The notes under the pieces were generated by a model. It was not told where the DNA came from. It was given only the letters and a program-made list of their open reading frames with translations, and searched no databases. A stretch of DNA of 64,000 nucleotides, taken from contig NZ_SACT01000002.1 in NCBI RefSeq assembly GCF_004016515.1, positions 682,001 to 746,000 on the forward strand, given 5' to 3'. The position numbers and the translations under genes were made by a program. Origin of the DNA: Rubrivivax albus (GTDB lineage: Bacteria > Pseudomonadota > Gammaproteobacteria > Burkholderiales > Burkholderiaceae_C). Every line of letters begins with the position of its first letter. The stretch's first letter is position 1. Shown here in pieces: positions 1-9,640 of this stretch.

Positions 1-2875
1 TGGTCAGCGGGATCGGCGCCATGATCACCAGCGGCGTGCCGTAGCTCTTGAACTGCGCCACCACCAGCAGGTAGATCAGGATCAGGCCCACGCCGTAGGC
101 GGCGCCCATGTCGCGGAAGGTTTCGTAGGTGACCTGCCACTCGCCGTCCCACTTCACGGCATAGGCCCGATACGGATCGCTGGGTTGCGAGATCCAGTAC
201 TCGCCCACGGTGCCGGTGCCCGGCAGCGCGGCCGTCTGCAGGCTGCCACGCAGGCCGAACAGGCCGTAAAGCGGTGAGTCGGGCGTGGCGCCGCCGGCCT
301 TGACGTCGGCGAACACGTAGCTCACGCCCTGCAGGTCCTTGGTGTAGAGCGGCTTGTCGATGACCCCCTGCTCCACGCGCACCAGTTCAGACAGCGGCAC
401 CAGCTGCCCGTTGGCCGCGCGCAGCGGCAGCGCCAGCAGCGCGTCCAGCCCCACCTGGGCGCTGCGCGGCAGCTGCAGGCGCACAGGCACCGGGTACTTG
501 CTGCGGCCGTCGTGCAGCCAGGTGGCGTCCAGGCCCGACAGTGCGCCGGCCACTGTCTGCGCCACCACCGCCGCCGGGATGCCCAGCGCCTCGGCGCGCG
601 CGCGGTGGATGCGCAGGAAAGCCTGCGGCGCGTCGTCGCGCAGCGTGGTGTCGATGCCGGCGATGTCCGGGTGCTTCGCCCACTCTGCGGCCAGGCGTTC
701 GGCCAGCTGCTGGCGGCCGGCTTCGTCCGGGCCGTAGACCTCGGCCACGATGGGGCTCATCACCGGCGGGCCGGGCGGCACCTCCACCACCTTCAGGCGC
801 GCGCCGTGCTGCGCGGCGATGCGCTGCAGCTCGGGCTGCAGGCGCTGTGCGATCACGTGGCTCTGGTCGTCGCGGTGCGCCTTGTCCACCAGGTTGACCT
901 GCAGCTCGCCCATTTCGGCGTCGGCGCGCAGGTAGTACTGGCGCACCAGGCCGTTGAACGTGATCGGGCTGGCGGTGCCGGCGTAGCCCTGCAGGTCGCG
1001 CACCTCGGGCTGCTTGACCAGATAGGCGCCCATGGCCTGCAGCGCCGCGGCGGTGTCTTCCAGCGCGCTGCCGGCCGGCATGTCGACCACGAGCGCGAAC
1101 TCGCTCTTGTTGTCGAAGGGCAGCATCTTCAGCACCACCCACTGCACCACGGCCAGGCCCACCGACAGCATCAGGGCGGCCAGGATGCCCGCCAGCAGCA
1201 GCCAGCGCTTGCGGGCGCTCTCCAGGAACGGACGCAGCAGGGCCGAGAACAGACGGGCCAGCGCGCCGGCGATGCCCTTCTGCGGCGCCTCGTGCGCGGC
1301 GGCGTCGTCGTGGCCGGCGTGGCCGTGGCCACCGGACTTCATCAGCTTCAGCGCCAGCCACGGCGTCACCGTGAAGGCGATGGCCAGCGACAGCGCCATG
1401 CCCAGGCTGCTGTTGATCGGGATCGGGCTCATGTACGGGCCCATCAGCCCGCTGACGAAGGCCATCGGCAGCAGGGCCGCGATCACGGTCAGCGTGGCCA
1501 GGATGGTCGGCCCGCCGACCTCGTCCACCGCCACCGGGATGATCTCGCGCAGCGGCCGGCCGGGCGTGAGCTGCTGGTGGCGGTGGATGTTCTCCACCAC
1601 CACGATGGCGTCGTCGACCAGGATGCCGATGCTGAAGATGAGTGCGAACAGGCTCACGCGGTTAAGCGTGAAGCCCCAGGCCCAGCTGGCGAACAGCGTG
1701 GCCGTCAGCGTCAGGATCACCGCGCCGCCGACGATCACCGCCTCGCGCCGGCCCAGCGCCAGGCCCACGAGCAGGATCACCGAGCCGGTGGCGAAGGCCA
1801 GCTTCTGGATCAGCTTGTTGGCCTTCTCGGCCGCCGTCTCGCCGTAGTCGCGCGTCACGGTGGCTTCCAGCCCCGGCGGGATCACGGTGTTGCGCAGTTC
1901 GTCCACGCGCGCACGGGCAGCCCGGGCCACGTCCACCGCGTTCTCTCCCGGCTTCTTGGTCACGCTGACGGTGACGGCCGGGTACGCGCCGCCGCCGGCA
2001 TCACCCCCTGGCGTGTACCAGACGTGGTGCTTCGGCTGGCCTGCGCCCGGCGTGACCGTGGCCACCTCGCGCAGGTAGACCGGCTTGCCGGCGTGCACGC
2101 CGACCACGAGCTCGGCCACGTCGTCGGCGCTCTTCAGGAACTCGCCCGTCTCCACCGCCAGCAGGCCGGACCCGGCGGGGTTCGCCACGCTGCCAGCCGG
2201 CATGGCCAGGTTGGCGGCCTGCAGCGCCTGCTGCAGCTGCATCAGGTCCACGCCGCGGGCGCGCAGGCGGGCCGGGTCCAGCGCCACCGCGATCACCTGG
2301 CCCGGGCCGCCGATGGTCTTGACCTCGCGCGAGCCCGGCACGCGCTTGAGCTCGGTCTCCATCGACGCGGCCACGCGCTCGAGTTCCAGCGCGCTGGCGG
2401 CGTCCCTGGACCACAGCGTCACCGCCAGCACCGGCACGTCGTCGATGCCCTTGGGCTTGACGATGGGGGTCAGGGTGCCCAGGCCGGCGGGCAGCCAGTC
2501 CTGGTTGGCGTTGAGCACGTCGTACAGGCGCACCAGCGCCTCGGTGCGCGGCACGCCGACCTGGAACTGCACCGTCAGCAGCGCCATGCCCGGGCGGGCC
2601 ACGGAGTAGGTGTGCTCGATGCCGGCGATCTGGCCGAGCACCTGCTCGGCTGGCCGCGCCACGAGGTTCTGCACCTCGGTGCTGTCGGCCCCCGGGAAGG
2701 GGATCAGCACATTGGCCATCGTCACGTTGATCTGCGGCTCTTCCTCGCGCGGCGTGACGAGCACGGCGAACAGGCCCAGCAGCAGGGCCACCAGGGCCAG
2801 CAGCGGCGTGATGGCACTGGCCTGGAAGGCCGCGGCCAGGCGGCCGGAGACGCCGAGGGTGGGTTGGTCGGTCAT
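1..2875 (-). CDS. RND efflux transporter permease (AcrB/HAE1-like), C-terminus cut by window edge
   Basis: Inner-membrane, proton-driven pump subunit of a tripartite RND efflux system. The reverse strand is open from the ATG at 2875 to the window edge, giving about 958 residues; the family is usually 1030-1080, so roughly the last 100 residues are missing. The first transmembrane helix lies at about residues 20-40. The TM4 signature GILVDDAIVVVENI near residue 417 carries the two Asp residues of the proton relay. A His-rich loop (HGHAGHDDAAAHE) near residue 520, just after a Trp-Leu-Ala-Leu-Lys segment, is unusual. The gene starts 12 bp after the adaptor gene, so the two form one operon. The substrate cannot be read from sequence; drug or solvent export is the family norm. 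Confidence 0.93.
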   Translation of the reverse strand, partial: MTDQPTLGVSGRLAAAFQASAITPLLALVALLLGLFAVLVTPREEEPQINVTMANVLIPFPGADSTEVQNLVARPAEQVLGQIAGIEHTYSVARPGMALLTVQFQVGVPRTEALVRLYDVLNANQDWLPAGLGTLTPIVKPKGIDDVPVLAVTLWSRDAASALELERVAASMETELKRVPGSREVKTIGGPGQVIAVALDPARLRARGVDLMQLQQALQAANLAMPAGSVANPAGSGLLAVETGEFLKSADDVAELVVGVHAGKPVYLREVATVTPGAGQPKHHVWYTPGGDAGGGAYPAVTVSVTKKPGENAVDVARAARARVDELRNTVIPPGLEATVTRDYGETAAEKANKLIQKLAFATGSVILLVGLALGRREAVIVGGAVILTLTATLFASWAWGFTLNRVSLFALIFSIGILVDDAIVVVENIHRHQQLTPGRPLREIIPVAVDEVGGPTILATLTVIAALLPMAFVSGLMGPYMSPIPINSSLGMALSLAIAFTVTPWLALKLMKSGGHGHAGHDDAAAHEAPQKGIAGALARLFSALLRPFLESARKRWLLLAGILAALMLSVGLAVVQWVVLKMLPFDNKSEFALVVDMPAGSALEDTAAALQAMGAYLVKQPEVRDLQGYAGTASPITFNGLVRQYYLRADAEMGELQVNLVDKAHRDDQSHVIAQRLQPELQRIAAQHGARLKVVEVPPGPPVMSPIVAEVYGPDEAGRQQLAERLAAEWAKHPDIAGIDTTLRDDAPQAFLRIHRARAEALGIPAAVVAQTVAGALSGLDATWLHDGRSKYPVPVRLQLPRSAQVGLDALLALPLRAANGQLVPLSELVRVEQGVIDKPLYTKDLQGVSYVFADVKAGGATPDSPLYGLFGLRGSLQTAALPGTGTVGEYWISQPSDPYRAYAVKWDGEWQVTYETFRDMGAAYGVGLILIYLLVVAQFKSYGTPLVIMAPIPLT

Positions 2876-2887
2876 GGCCACGTGGCG

Positions 2888-3964
2888 TCAGTTCGCGGGT
2901 TGCGCGCCGGCCAGGCCGGCCTTCACCGCGTCGGTGGCGTAGCGCTCGCCGGCCTTCAGCCCGGCCAGCACCTCGATCCCGGCGTCGCCCTGCACCGCGC
3001 CCAGACGCACCGGGCGCAGCACGAAGCGGCCGTCCTGCACCACGTAGACGGCACTGAGCTCGCCGCGCTGCAGCACGGCCGCGGCCGGCAGCACCGGGCG
3101 CACCACGGCGCCGGCAGCCGCCGCGGCAGCGCCGGCAAAGCGCACCTGGACCGACTGGCCCGGCGCGAACGCGGCTGCGGCTTCCGGGGCGAGATCCAGC
3201 CGCCATTCCACCGTCTGCGCCACCGGGTCGGCCGACGGCAGTTCGGTGCGCGACACCGGCGCCACCCAGCGGCCGTCCGGCAGCTGCACCTCCACCGTGC
3301 TGGCGGCGCGCGCCAGCGACGAGCGCGTGGACGGCACCTGGGCCACGGCGCGCAGCCGGCCGGGCGCATACAGGGTCACCAGCGCACGCCCGGGTGCAGC
3401 CAGGTCGCCGGCCTCCACATGGGTGGCCAGCACCACGGCATCGAACGGGGCCGTCACCGCGGCGAAGCTGCGCGCCAGCGCGGCCTGGGAACGGCCGGCC
3501 CGGGCCTGGTCCTGGCCCGCCTGGGCGGCGCGCAATTGGGTCTCGGCGGCGTCCAGCGCCGCCTGGCTGACGAAGCCCTGGCGCTTGAGCTCGCGCGTGC
3601 GTTCGGCCTGGGCACGGGCGTTGGCCAGCATGGCCTCGGCCTGCGCCACGCCGGCGTCGGCCGCGGCCAGCCCGGCGGCCGCGCTGCGCTCATCGATGCG
3701 TGCCAGCACCTGGCCGGCACGCACCCGGTCGCCGGCCTTGACGGCCAGTTCCAGCACGTTTCCGGCGGTCTGCGCCGCCACGGTGCTCTGGCGCAGGGCC
3801 TGCAGCTCACCGGTCAGCACGAAACCGGCGCGATCGGGTGCGGCCGCCAGCACGGCCGTGGGCACGGCGCCGGGAGCAGCCTGGGCCCACGCGGCGCCCA
3901 CGGGCAACACGCCGGCGATCAGCGCGGCAACCGCGGTGGCGAGAAGAGGGGTTCGGGATGACAT
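2888..3964 (-). CDS. RND efflux periplasmic adaptor (membrane fusion protein)
   Basis: A 358-residue periplasmic adaptor that would link the inner-membrane RND pump to an outer-membrane channel. The N-terminus is an export signal (hydrophobic core about residues 7-22, ending AWAQA). An alpha-helical hairpin of repeated Ala/Arg/Glu/Gln follows at about residues 90-150, flanked by lipoyl-like halves (VKAGDRVRAGQVLARI before, VTAPFDAVVLATHVEAGDL after). Beta-barrel and membrane-proximal segments end the protein. It is the first gene of the pair with the permease. A strong promoter with two palindromes lies just upstream. No outer-membrane channel gene is visible in the window. Confidence 0.93.
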   Translation of the reverse strand: MSSRTPLLATAVAALIAGVLPVGAAWAQAAPGAVPTAVLAAAPDRAGFVLTGELQALRQSTVAAQTAGNVLELAVKAGDRVRAGQVLARIDERSAAAGLAAADAGVAQAEAMLANARAQAERTRELKRQGFVSQAALDAAETQLRAAQAGQDQARAGRSQAALARSFAAVTAPFDAVVLATHVEAGDLAAPGRALVTLYAPGRLRAVAQVPSTRSSLARAASTVEVQLPDGRWVAPVSRTELPSADPVAQTVEWRLDLAPEAAAAFAPGQSVQVRFAGAAAAAAGAVVRPVLPAAAVLQRGELSAVYVVQDGRFVLRPVRLGAVQGDAGIEVLAGLKAGERYATDAVKAGLAGAQPAN

Positions 3965-3978
3965 GGCGGGATGTGTTC

Positions 3979-4023
3979 GGATACCTTGGCAGGTATCCTA
4001 TCACATACCCACCAGGGTATCAA
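3979..4023 (-). promoter_or_regulatory. Sigma70-type promoter with two overlapping palindromic operators for the RND efflux operon
   Basis: On the reverse strand, TTGATA (4018-4023) and TAGGAT (3995-4000) are separated by exactly 17 bp, a near-consensus promoter pointing at the adaptor gene. Two related inverted repeats cover it. GGATACCT-N4-AGGTATCC (3979-3998) sits on the -10, and ATACCC-N4-GGGTAT (4005-4020) sits on the spacer and -35. Their centres are 24 bp apart. This is the usual layout for a TetR-type repressor binding as two dimers. No TetR gene lies in the visible part of the locus, and the -35 overlaps the stop codon of the upstream phosphoesterase gene. Repressor identity is inferred. 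Confidence 0.85.
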
Positions 4024-4871
4024 GTCAGTACACCGGCGCCGACCGGGAACTCCGCTTCGGCCTGCGCGCCGGACCAGGCGACCCAGTCTACGACCTCCAG
4101 CCGACCATCGGCGTGTTCCACCAGCGCGGTCAGGCTCTCCACCCAATCGCCGTCGTTGGCGTAGAGCACACCGTCGATGTCGCGCATCTCGGCATGGTGG
4201 ATGTGGCCACAGACCACGCCCTGCAGGCCGCGCCGGCGCGCCTCGCGCGCCACGGCGACCTCGAAGTCGCCGATGTAGCTGACGGCGCGCTTGACCTTGA
4301 GCTTGAGGTACTTCGACAGGCTCCAGTACGGCAGGCCCATCCGCGCGCGCAGCGAGTTCAGGTGCCGGTTGAGCTTGAGCAGGAACTCGTAGGCCGTGTC
4401 GCCCAGGTAGGCCAGCCACTTGGCGTACTGGATGACGCCGTCGAACAGGTCGCCATGGGTGATCCACAGGGCCCGGCCGTCGGCGGTGGTGTGGATGGCC
4501 TCGTCGACCACGTCCACGCCGCCGAAGTTGTGCTCCACGTACTTGCGCGCGAACTCGTCGTGGTTGCCCGGCACGAAGACCACGCGCGTGCCCTTGCGCG
4601 CCTTGCGCAGCAGCTTCTGCACCACGTCGTTGTGCGCCTGCGGCCAGTACCAGCTGCGGCGCAGCTGCCAGCCGTCGATGATGTCGCCCACCAGGTACAG
4701 CGTCTCGCACTCCAGCGCGCGCAGGAAATCCAGCAACTGCACGGCCTGGCAGCCAGGTGTGCCCAGGTGGATGTCGGAGATCCAGGCCGTGCGCACGCGC
4801 AGCTTGGGCCCCGGCGGCTCGGTGGCGTCGCCGGTGTCACCGGGGTCCATGTCGTCACGGCGCATGGGCAT
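4020..4871 (-). CDS. LpxH-like UDP-2,3-diacylglucosamine diphosphatase family metallophosphoesterase
   Basis: A calcineurin-like phosphoesterase of 283 residues in the COG2908 group, whose best-known member, LpxH, cleaves UDP-2,3-diacylglucosamine in lipid A synthesis. The metal-binding motifs appear in order: SDIHLG (residues 32-37), GDIIDGW (62-68), GNHDE (102-106), THGD (138-141) and GHIHH near residue 220. The ATG at 4871 overlaps the end of psd by 17 bp; an in-frame ATG at 4850 just after the psd stop is an alternative, and neither has a clear ribosome site. It is larger than E. coli LpxH (240 residues). Many Burkholderiales carry such a paralogue beside lipid genes, so its substrate may not be the lipid A intermediate. 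Confidence 0.82.
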   Translation of the reverse strand: MPMRRDDMDPGDTGDATEPPGPKLRVRTAWISDIHLGTPGCQAVQLLDFLRALECETLYLVGDIIDGWQLRRSWYWPQAHNDVVQKLLRKARKGTRVVFVPGNHDEFARKYVEHNFGGVDVVDEAIHTTADGRALWITHGDLFDGVIQYAKWLAYLGDTAYEFLLKLNRHLNSLRARMGLPYWSLSKYLKLKVKRAVSYIGDFEVAVAREARRRGLQGVVCGHIHHAEMRDIDGVLYANDGDWVESLTALVEHADGRLEVVDWVAWSGAQAEAEFPVGAGVLT

Positions 4872-5811
4872 CCATGGTCGTGGCGGCCGATGACAGCGGC
4901 GTGTCGCCGTCGCGTCCGGCCGACACCAGGGGCTCCAGCAACAGGGCCTGCCCCATGCAAATGTGGGTGCCGGTGGCGATGCCAGGCGCGAGCCGAAACC
5001 CCGGCGGCGCGAACACGATGATGGTCGAGCCGTGCTCGAACCAGCCCAGTTCCTGGCCCCGGGTCACCGGCACGTCGCAGGGCAAACGGTTCGGGCCGCG
5101 GTAGCGCAGGTGCAGGCGCACGTCCAGCGCGTGCAGGCGGAGGCTGGCCACCAGGATGGCCGCCACCGGCACCAAGGCGATGCGCGCGCCGGACGGCAAC
5201 GTCAGCGGCAGCACCGCGCGTTCGTTGCGGCAGAACAGCCGTTCCACGCGCGCGAGCGCGATGGGGTTCACGTTCCAGGTGTCGCCGCTGAGATAGATCA
5301 CGTCGCCCAGCCGCGCGTCGCACGGCGCATGGAAGCGGTGGTACATGGCCGAGGTCAGGCGCAGCGTGACGTAGCTGCCGCCGACGAAGTCGGCCGCCAG
5401 CGGGTCGCCGCCGAACAGGTCGGCCATCGCGTACGGCATGCCCTTGGCCTGGAAGACCTGCCCGTCGCGCACCGCGCCGCAGGCGCCGACGATGGCGTCG
5501 CAGGGGCTCACCAGCACGTCGGGCCGGGGGTCCACCGGCCGCGTGCCGGGCTTCAGCGCGCGCGTGAACACAGCGTGCAGGCTGTCGAAGTCGGCTGGTG
5601 CCGCCTCGCTCAGGTCCAGCGGCGTGAACTGCCGCCACACGGCCACCGAGAGCCGTGTCAGCCAGCGGCTGCGGATGCGGCTGAAGCGGCCCATCAGCCG
5701 TGTCAGCAGGAGGCGGGGCACGCGATTGGTGAGCAGGAAGTTCAGGTCCTCCTGCATCAGCAGGCGGTCGCGCCAGCGAGACGCCGGGGCCGTGGTCTCG
5801 GGGTTTTTCAT
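4855..5811 (-). CDS. psd: Phosphatidylserine decarboxylase
   Basis: Converts phosphatidylserine to phosphatidylethanolamine at the inner membrane. It is a self-cleaving proenzyme whose new N-terminal Ser becomes the pyruvoyl cofactor. The cleavage site appears as HGST (residues 260-263), so Ser262 would carry the pyruvoyl group. Asp105 (SPCDA) and the His pair in MYHRFHAP (158 and 161) fit the processing and catalytic residues of the family. At 318 residues it is a little longer than bacterial type I enzymes (about 280-320). It lies directly upstream of the LpxH-like gene, overlapping it, so both are probably co-transcribed. The usual LGST motif reads HGST here, a tolerated variant. Confidence 0.95.
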   Translation of the reverse strand: MKNPETTAPASRWRDRLLMQEDLNFLLTNRVPRLLLTRLMGRFSRIRSRWLTRLSVAVWRQFTPLDLSEAAPADFDSLHAVFTRALKPGTRPVDPRPDVLVSPCDAIVGACGAVRDGQVFQAKGMPYAMADLFGGDPLAADFVGGSYVTLRLTSAMYHRFHAPCDARLGDVIYLSGDTWNVNPIALARVERLFCRNERAVLPLTLPSGARIALVPVAAILVASLRLHALDVRLHLRYRGPNRLPCDVPVTRGQELGWFEHGSTIIVFAPPGFRLAPGIATGTHICMGQALLLEPLVSAGRDGDTPLSSAATTMDAHAP

Positions 5812-5841
5812 TCGCCTGTCAACGCTTTGCAGTCAAGTGGT

Positions 5842-5862
5842 CACCTTCGACACCTTCGAAGG
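5842..5862. repeat. Tandem 9-bp repeat and 10-bp palindrome between psd and the aminotransferase gene
   Basis: CACCTTCGA occurs twice in tandem (5842-5850 and 5851-5859). The second copy runs into the perfect palindrome CCTTCGAAGG (5853-5862), which overlaps the ribosome site GAAGGA of the plus-strand aminotransferase gene. It lies in the 57-bp divergent intergenic space, so it may be an operator; this is inference. Confidence 0.4.
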
Positions 5863-5868
5863 ACGTAC

Positions 5869-7521
5869 ATGGATGGAACCCTCGCGCTCGGCGCCGCGGC
5901 AGTGGCTGCAGCCGCCGTGCTGCCCAAGGCCCAGCGCCGGCTCGAGCTGTCGCTGGCCAAGCACCGGTCGCTGACCGGCCACGCGCGCATGGCGCAGCGG
6001 GTGGCGCGCTGGCTGCCGGGCTACGCCTACGACGAGGCGCGGTTCTTCGCCTGCGACGGTGCGCCCGACGAGGTGATTGCGCAGCGCCGTGCCGGGCTGG
6101 CGCGGCTGGCGGCGTTCTATCGCGAGCGCTATCCGCAGACGCTGGCGCTGTCCGCCGAGGCCGCCACCCACCTGCCGGACCTGCAGCTCACCGGCGCGTA
6201 CCGTGTGCCTTTCCAGTTCGCACCAGTGCTGCGCCAGCACCTGAAGATCGGCAGCTTCATGGCCCGCAGCGAGGGCCACATGCTCACCGACCTGGACGGC
6301 AACCGCTTCGTGGACCTGACCGGGTCCTACGGCGTCAACCTGTTCGGGCTCGACTTCTACAAGGCCTGCATCGCCGAGGGCAGCGCCCAGGTGGCCGAAC
6401 TCGGCCCGCTGCTGGGCAGCCTGCACCCGGTGGTGGCGCACAACGTCGCGCGCCTGCGGGCCCTCTCCGGCCAGGACGCGGTGTCGTTCCACATGTCGGG
6501 CACCGAGGCGGTGATGCAGGCGGTGCGCCTGGCCCGTTACCACACGAAGAAGCGCTATCTGGTGCGCTTCAGCGGCGCCTACCACGGCTGGTGGGACGAC
6601 GTGCAGCCCGGCCCCGGCAACCCGATGCCGCCGGGCAGGGTCTACACGCTGCAGGAGATGAGCGAGGCCACGCTGCGCGTGCTGCGCAAGCGGCGCGACA
6701 TCGCCTGCGTGCTCGTCAACCCGCTGCAGGCGCTGCACCCCAACAAGGCGGCCCCAGGGGACTCGTCGCTGGTCGACGGCAGCCGGCGCGCCGGTTTCGA
6801 CAAGGCCGCCTACACCGCCTGGCTGCAGCAGCTGCGCGAGGTCTGCACGCGGCGCGGCATCGTGCTGATCATGGACGAGGTCTTCATGGGTTTCCGGCTG
6901 GCACCGGGCGGAGCGCAGGACTACTTCGGCGTCAAGGCCGACCTCGTCACCTATGGCAAGACGCTGGGCGGGGGCCTGCCGGTGGGCGTGGTCTGCGGCC
7001 GTGCCGACCTGATGAAGCGCTTCCGCGAGGACCGGCCGGCCGACCTGTGTTTCGCGCGCGGCACCTTCAACGCCCACCCGTACGTCATGGGCGCGATGAG
7101 CGCCTTCCTCGACCGCTTGGAGACCCCGGAGGTCCAGGCCACCTACCGCGACCTGGACACGGTGTGGAACGGCCGCGCCGCGCGCATGAACCAGGCCTTG
7201 CAGGCCGCCGGCCTGCCGCTGCGCGTGGCCAACCTGACCAGCGTGTGGACCGTGAGCTTCACCCAGCCCTCGCGCTACCACTGGCTGCTGCAGTACTACC
7301 TGCGTGCCGCCGGCATCGCGCTGAGCTGGGTAGGGACGGGGCGTCTGATCTTCACGCATGGCTTCGACGACACGGCCTTCGACGACGTGGTGCGCCGCTT
7401 CGTCGAGGCCGGCCGCGCGATGGCGGCCGACGGCTGGTGGTGGCGCGACGACGCGCTGACCGACAAGGACATCCGCCGCGGCATCCTGCGCGAGCTGCTG
7501 CACGCGCGGTTCGGCGTCTGA
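5869..7521 (+). CDS. Class-III (glutamate-1-semialdehyde aminomutase-like) PLP aminotransferase
   Basis: A fold-type I, PLP-dependent aminotransferase of 550 residues. The PLP lysine is Lys364 in VTYGKTLGGG, preceded by the cofactor-binding Asp in IMDEVFMGFRL. The cofactor phosphate loop reads SGTEAVMQAVRLAR. The first 60 or so residues, including a short hydrophobic Ala/Val run, are extra to the catalytic fold and might anchor it to the membrane. The start at 5869 is supported by GAAGGA seven bases upstream; a longer upstream open frame is a shadow of psd. Haem-pathway aminomutases (HemL) are about 430 residues, so this is a distinct subfamily. Lying among psd, an LpxH-like gene and a lipid-type glycosyltransferase, it may aminate a lipid precursor, which is inference. 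Confidence 0.85.
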   Translation: MDGTLALGAAAVAAAAVLPKAQRRLELSLAKHRSLTGHARMAQRVARWLPGYAYDEARFFACDGAPDEVIAQRRAGLARLAAFYRERYPQTLALSAEAATHLPDLQLTGAYRVPFQFAPVLRQHLKIGSFMARSEGHMLTDLDGNRFVDLTGSYGVNLFGLDFYKACIAEGSAQVAELGPLLGSLHPVVAHNVARLRALSGQDAVSFHMSGTEAVMQAVRLARYHTKKRYLVRFSGAYHGWWDDVQPGPGNPMPPGRVYTLQEMSEATLRVLRKRRDIACVLVNPLQALHPNKAAPGDSSLVDGSRRAGFDKAAYTAWLQQLREVCTRRGIVLIMDEVFMGFRLAPGGAQDYFGVKADLVTYGKTLGGGLPVGVVCGRADLMKRFREDRPADLCFARGTFNAHPYVMGAMSAFLDRLETPEVQATYRDLDTVWNGRAARMNQALQAAGLPLRVANLTSVWTVSFTQPSRYHWLLQYYLRAAGIALSWVGTGRLIFTHGFDDTAFDDVVRRFVEAGRAMAADGWWWRDDALTDKDIRRGILRELLHARFGV

Positions 7522-7528
7522 GGAAGGG

Positions 7529-7570
7529 GCCGCCGCCGCACCAGCGGCGGCGGCGCTGATCGCGATCAGC
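7529..7570. terminator. Bidirectional hairpins between convergent genes
   Basis: GCCGCCGCCGC-ACCA-GCGGCGGCGGC (7529-7554) is a perfect 11-bp stem with a 4-nt loop. It is followed directly by the perfect 16-bp palindrome GCTGATCGCGATCAGC (7555-7570), which runs over the stop codon of the minus-strand gene. The pair sits between convergent stop codons, so it probably ends transcription from both sides, although no T-tract is present. Confidence 0.55.
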
Positions 7571-8249
7571 GCTGGAGTTCGACGGCAGCCTCGCCGTCGT
7601 CGTCCGACTTCGGCGCGGCCTGCGCCGCCATCACCTGCCGCACGTGCGTCATCGGGTCGAGCCGTTCGCCGCGCAGCAAGGCCAGAGGTGCCTTGTGATA
7701 GAGGTAGACGTCGTGGAACGGGTCGGTGAGGATCTTGGTCATCCACACCAGACCCTCGAGCGGGCTCTTCAGCACGAACAGGTGCAGCGTGCGGAACAGC
7801 AGGCCGCCCACACCCAGCGCCAGCCACAGCAGGCCCACGTCGTGCACCCAGCCGGCGAAGCCCGTGCTCGGTTCGATCAGGCCGAGCAGGCTGCGGTCGA
7901 CCCACAGCAGCGCCGGCAGCAACACCCAGGCCGACAGCAGCACCACCTTGCGGCGCAGGTTGTAGCCGACCTTGATGGCTTCCTTGTGTTCGTTCGTGGC
8001 CTGGTTGACGTGGTCGAAGCCCAGCGGCTCGAAGAAGAAGTGGCCGGCCTGGCGCGTGGTCATCGACACCAGCCAGCCCACCAGGGCCGCGGCCGCCGGG
8101 TCGATGAACAGCAGGCCGTAGGCCACCAGGAAGCTCAGCGCGCTGATCAGGTGCAGCGTCTGGTTGATGCGGCTCTGGTGGTAGTAGCGGTGGTCGTCCC
8201 AGCGCTGGATGGCCAGCTGGCGGCGGAATTCACGGATCAGGTCGGTCAC
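7566..8249 (-). CDS. Multi-pass membrane protein resembling the Mpo1/DUF962 family
   Basis: A 227-residue membrane protein. The GTG at 8249 is chosen because AGGAG lies five bases upstream; the longer open frame has no such site. The N-terminal part NQTLHLISALSFLVAYGLLF, followed by a second helix and QAGHFFFEP, recalls the Mpo1-like (DUF962) pattern, in which His residues near the membrane bind iron. Mpo1 itself is a dioxygenase that shortens 2-hydroxy fatty acids. Further helices lie at about residues 85-110 and 125-150, and the C-terminus is soluble. The resemblance is by eye and the function unproven. It sits between the aminotransferase and glycosyltransferase genes on the opposite strand. 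Its His-rich middle (DHVNQATNEHKEA) could be catalytic. Confidence 0.6.
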   Translation of the reverse strand: MTDLIREFRRQLAIQRWDDHRYYHQSRINQTLHLISALSFLVAYGLLFIDPAAAALVGWLVSMTTRQAGHFFFEPLGFDHVNQATNEHKEAIKVGYNLRRKVVLLSAWVLLPALLWVDRSLLGLIEPSTGFAGWVHDVGLLWLALGVGGLLFRTLHLFVLKSPLEGLVWMTKILTDPFHDVYLYHKAPLALLRGERLDPMTHVRQVMAAQAAPKSDDDGEAAVELQR

Positions 8250-8321
8250 ACGGGCTCCTGTGGCGGCACACGATGTGTCCGGATCGTGACCAGCGGCGGT
8301 GAATCCGGCGTGACACGGCAG

Positions 8322-8349
8322 TGACAGCGGCGCGACACGTCCGCTGTCA
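8322..8349. promoter_or_regulatory. Inverted repeat in the divergent region upstream of the GT4 gene
   Basis: TGACAGCGG (8322-8330) and CCGCTGTCA (8341-8349) form a perfect 9-bp inverted repeat around a 10-bp spacer. It lies in the intergenic space between the minus-strand membrane protein and the plus-strand glycosyltransferase. The dimensions suit a dimeric regulator, but none can be named. Confidence 0.45.
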
Positions 8350-8383
8350 TCGAATTGACGTGCAAGCGCCACACCATCGGTGC

Positions 8384-9640
<1,257 letters not shown>

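Noticed and set aside
512-3961. 1149-residue open frame on the plus strand
   Set aside because: It is the antisense shadow of the RND permease and adaptor genes; the product is His/Gln/Arg-rich low complexity with no domain.
4963-5868. N-terminal extension of the aminotransferase frame
   Set aside because: The extension runs antisense through psd, and a good ribosome site and start exist at 5869.
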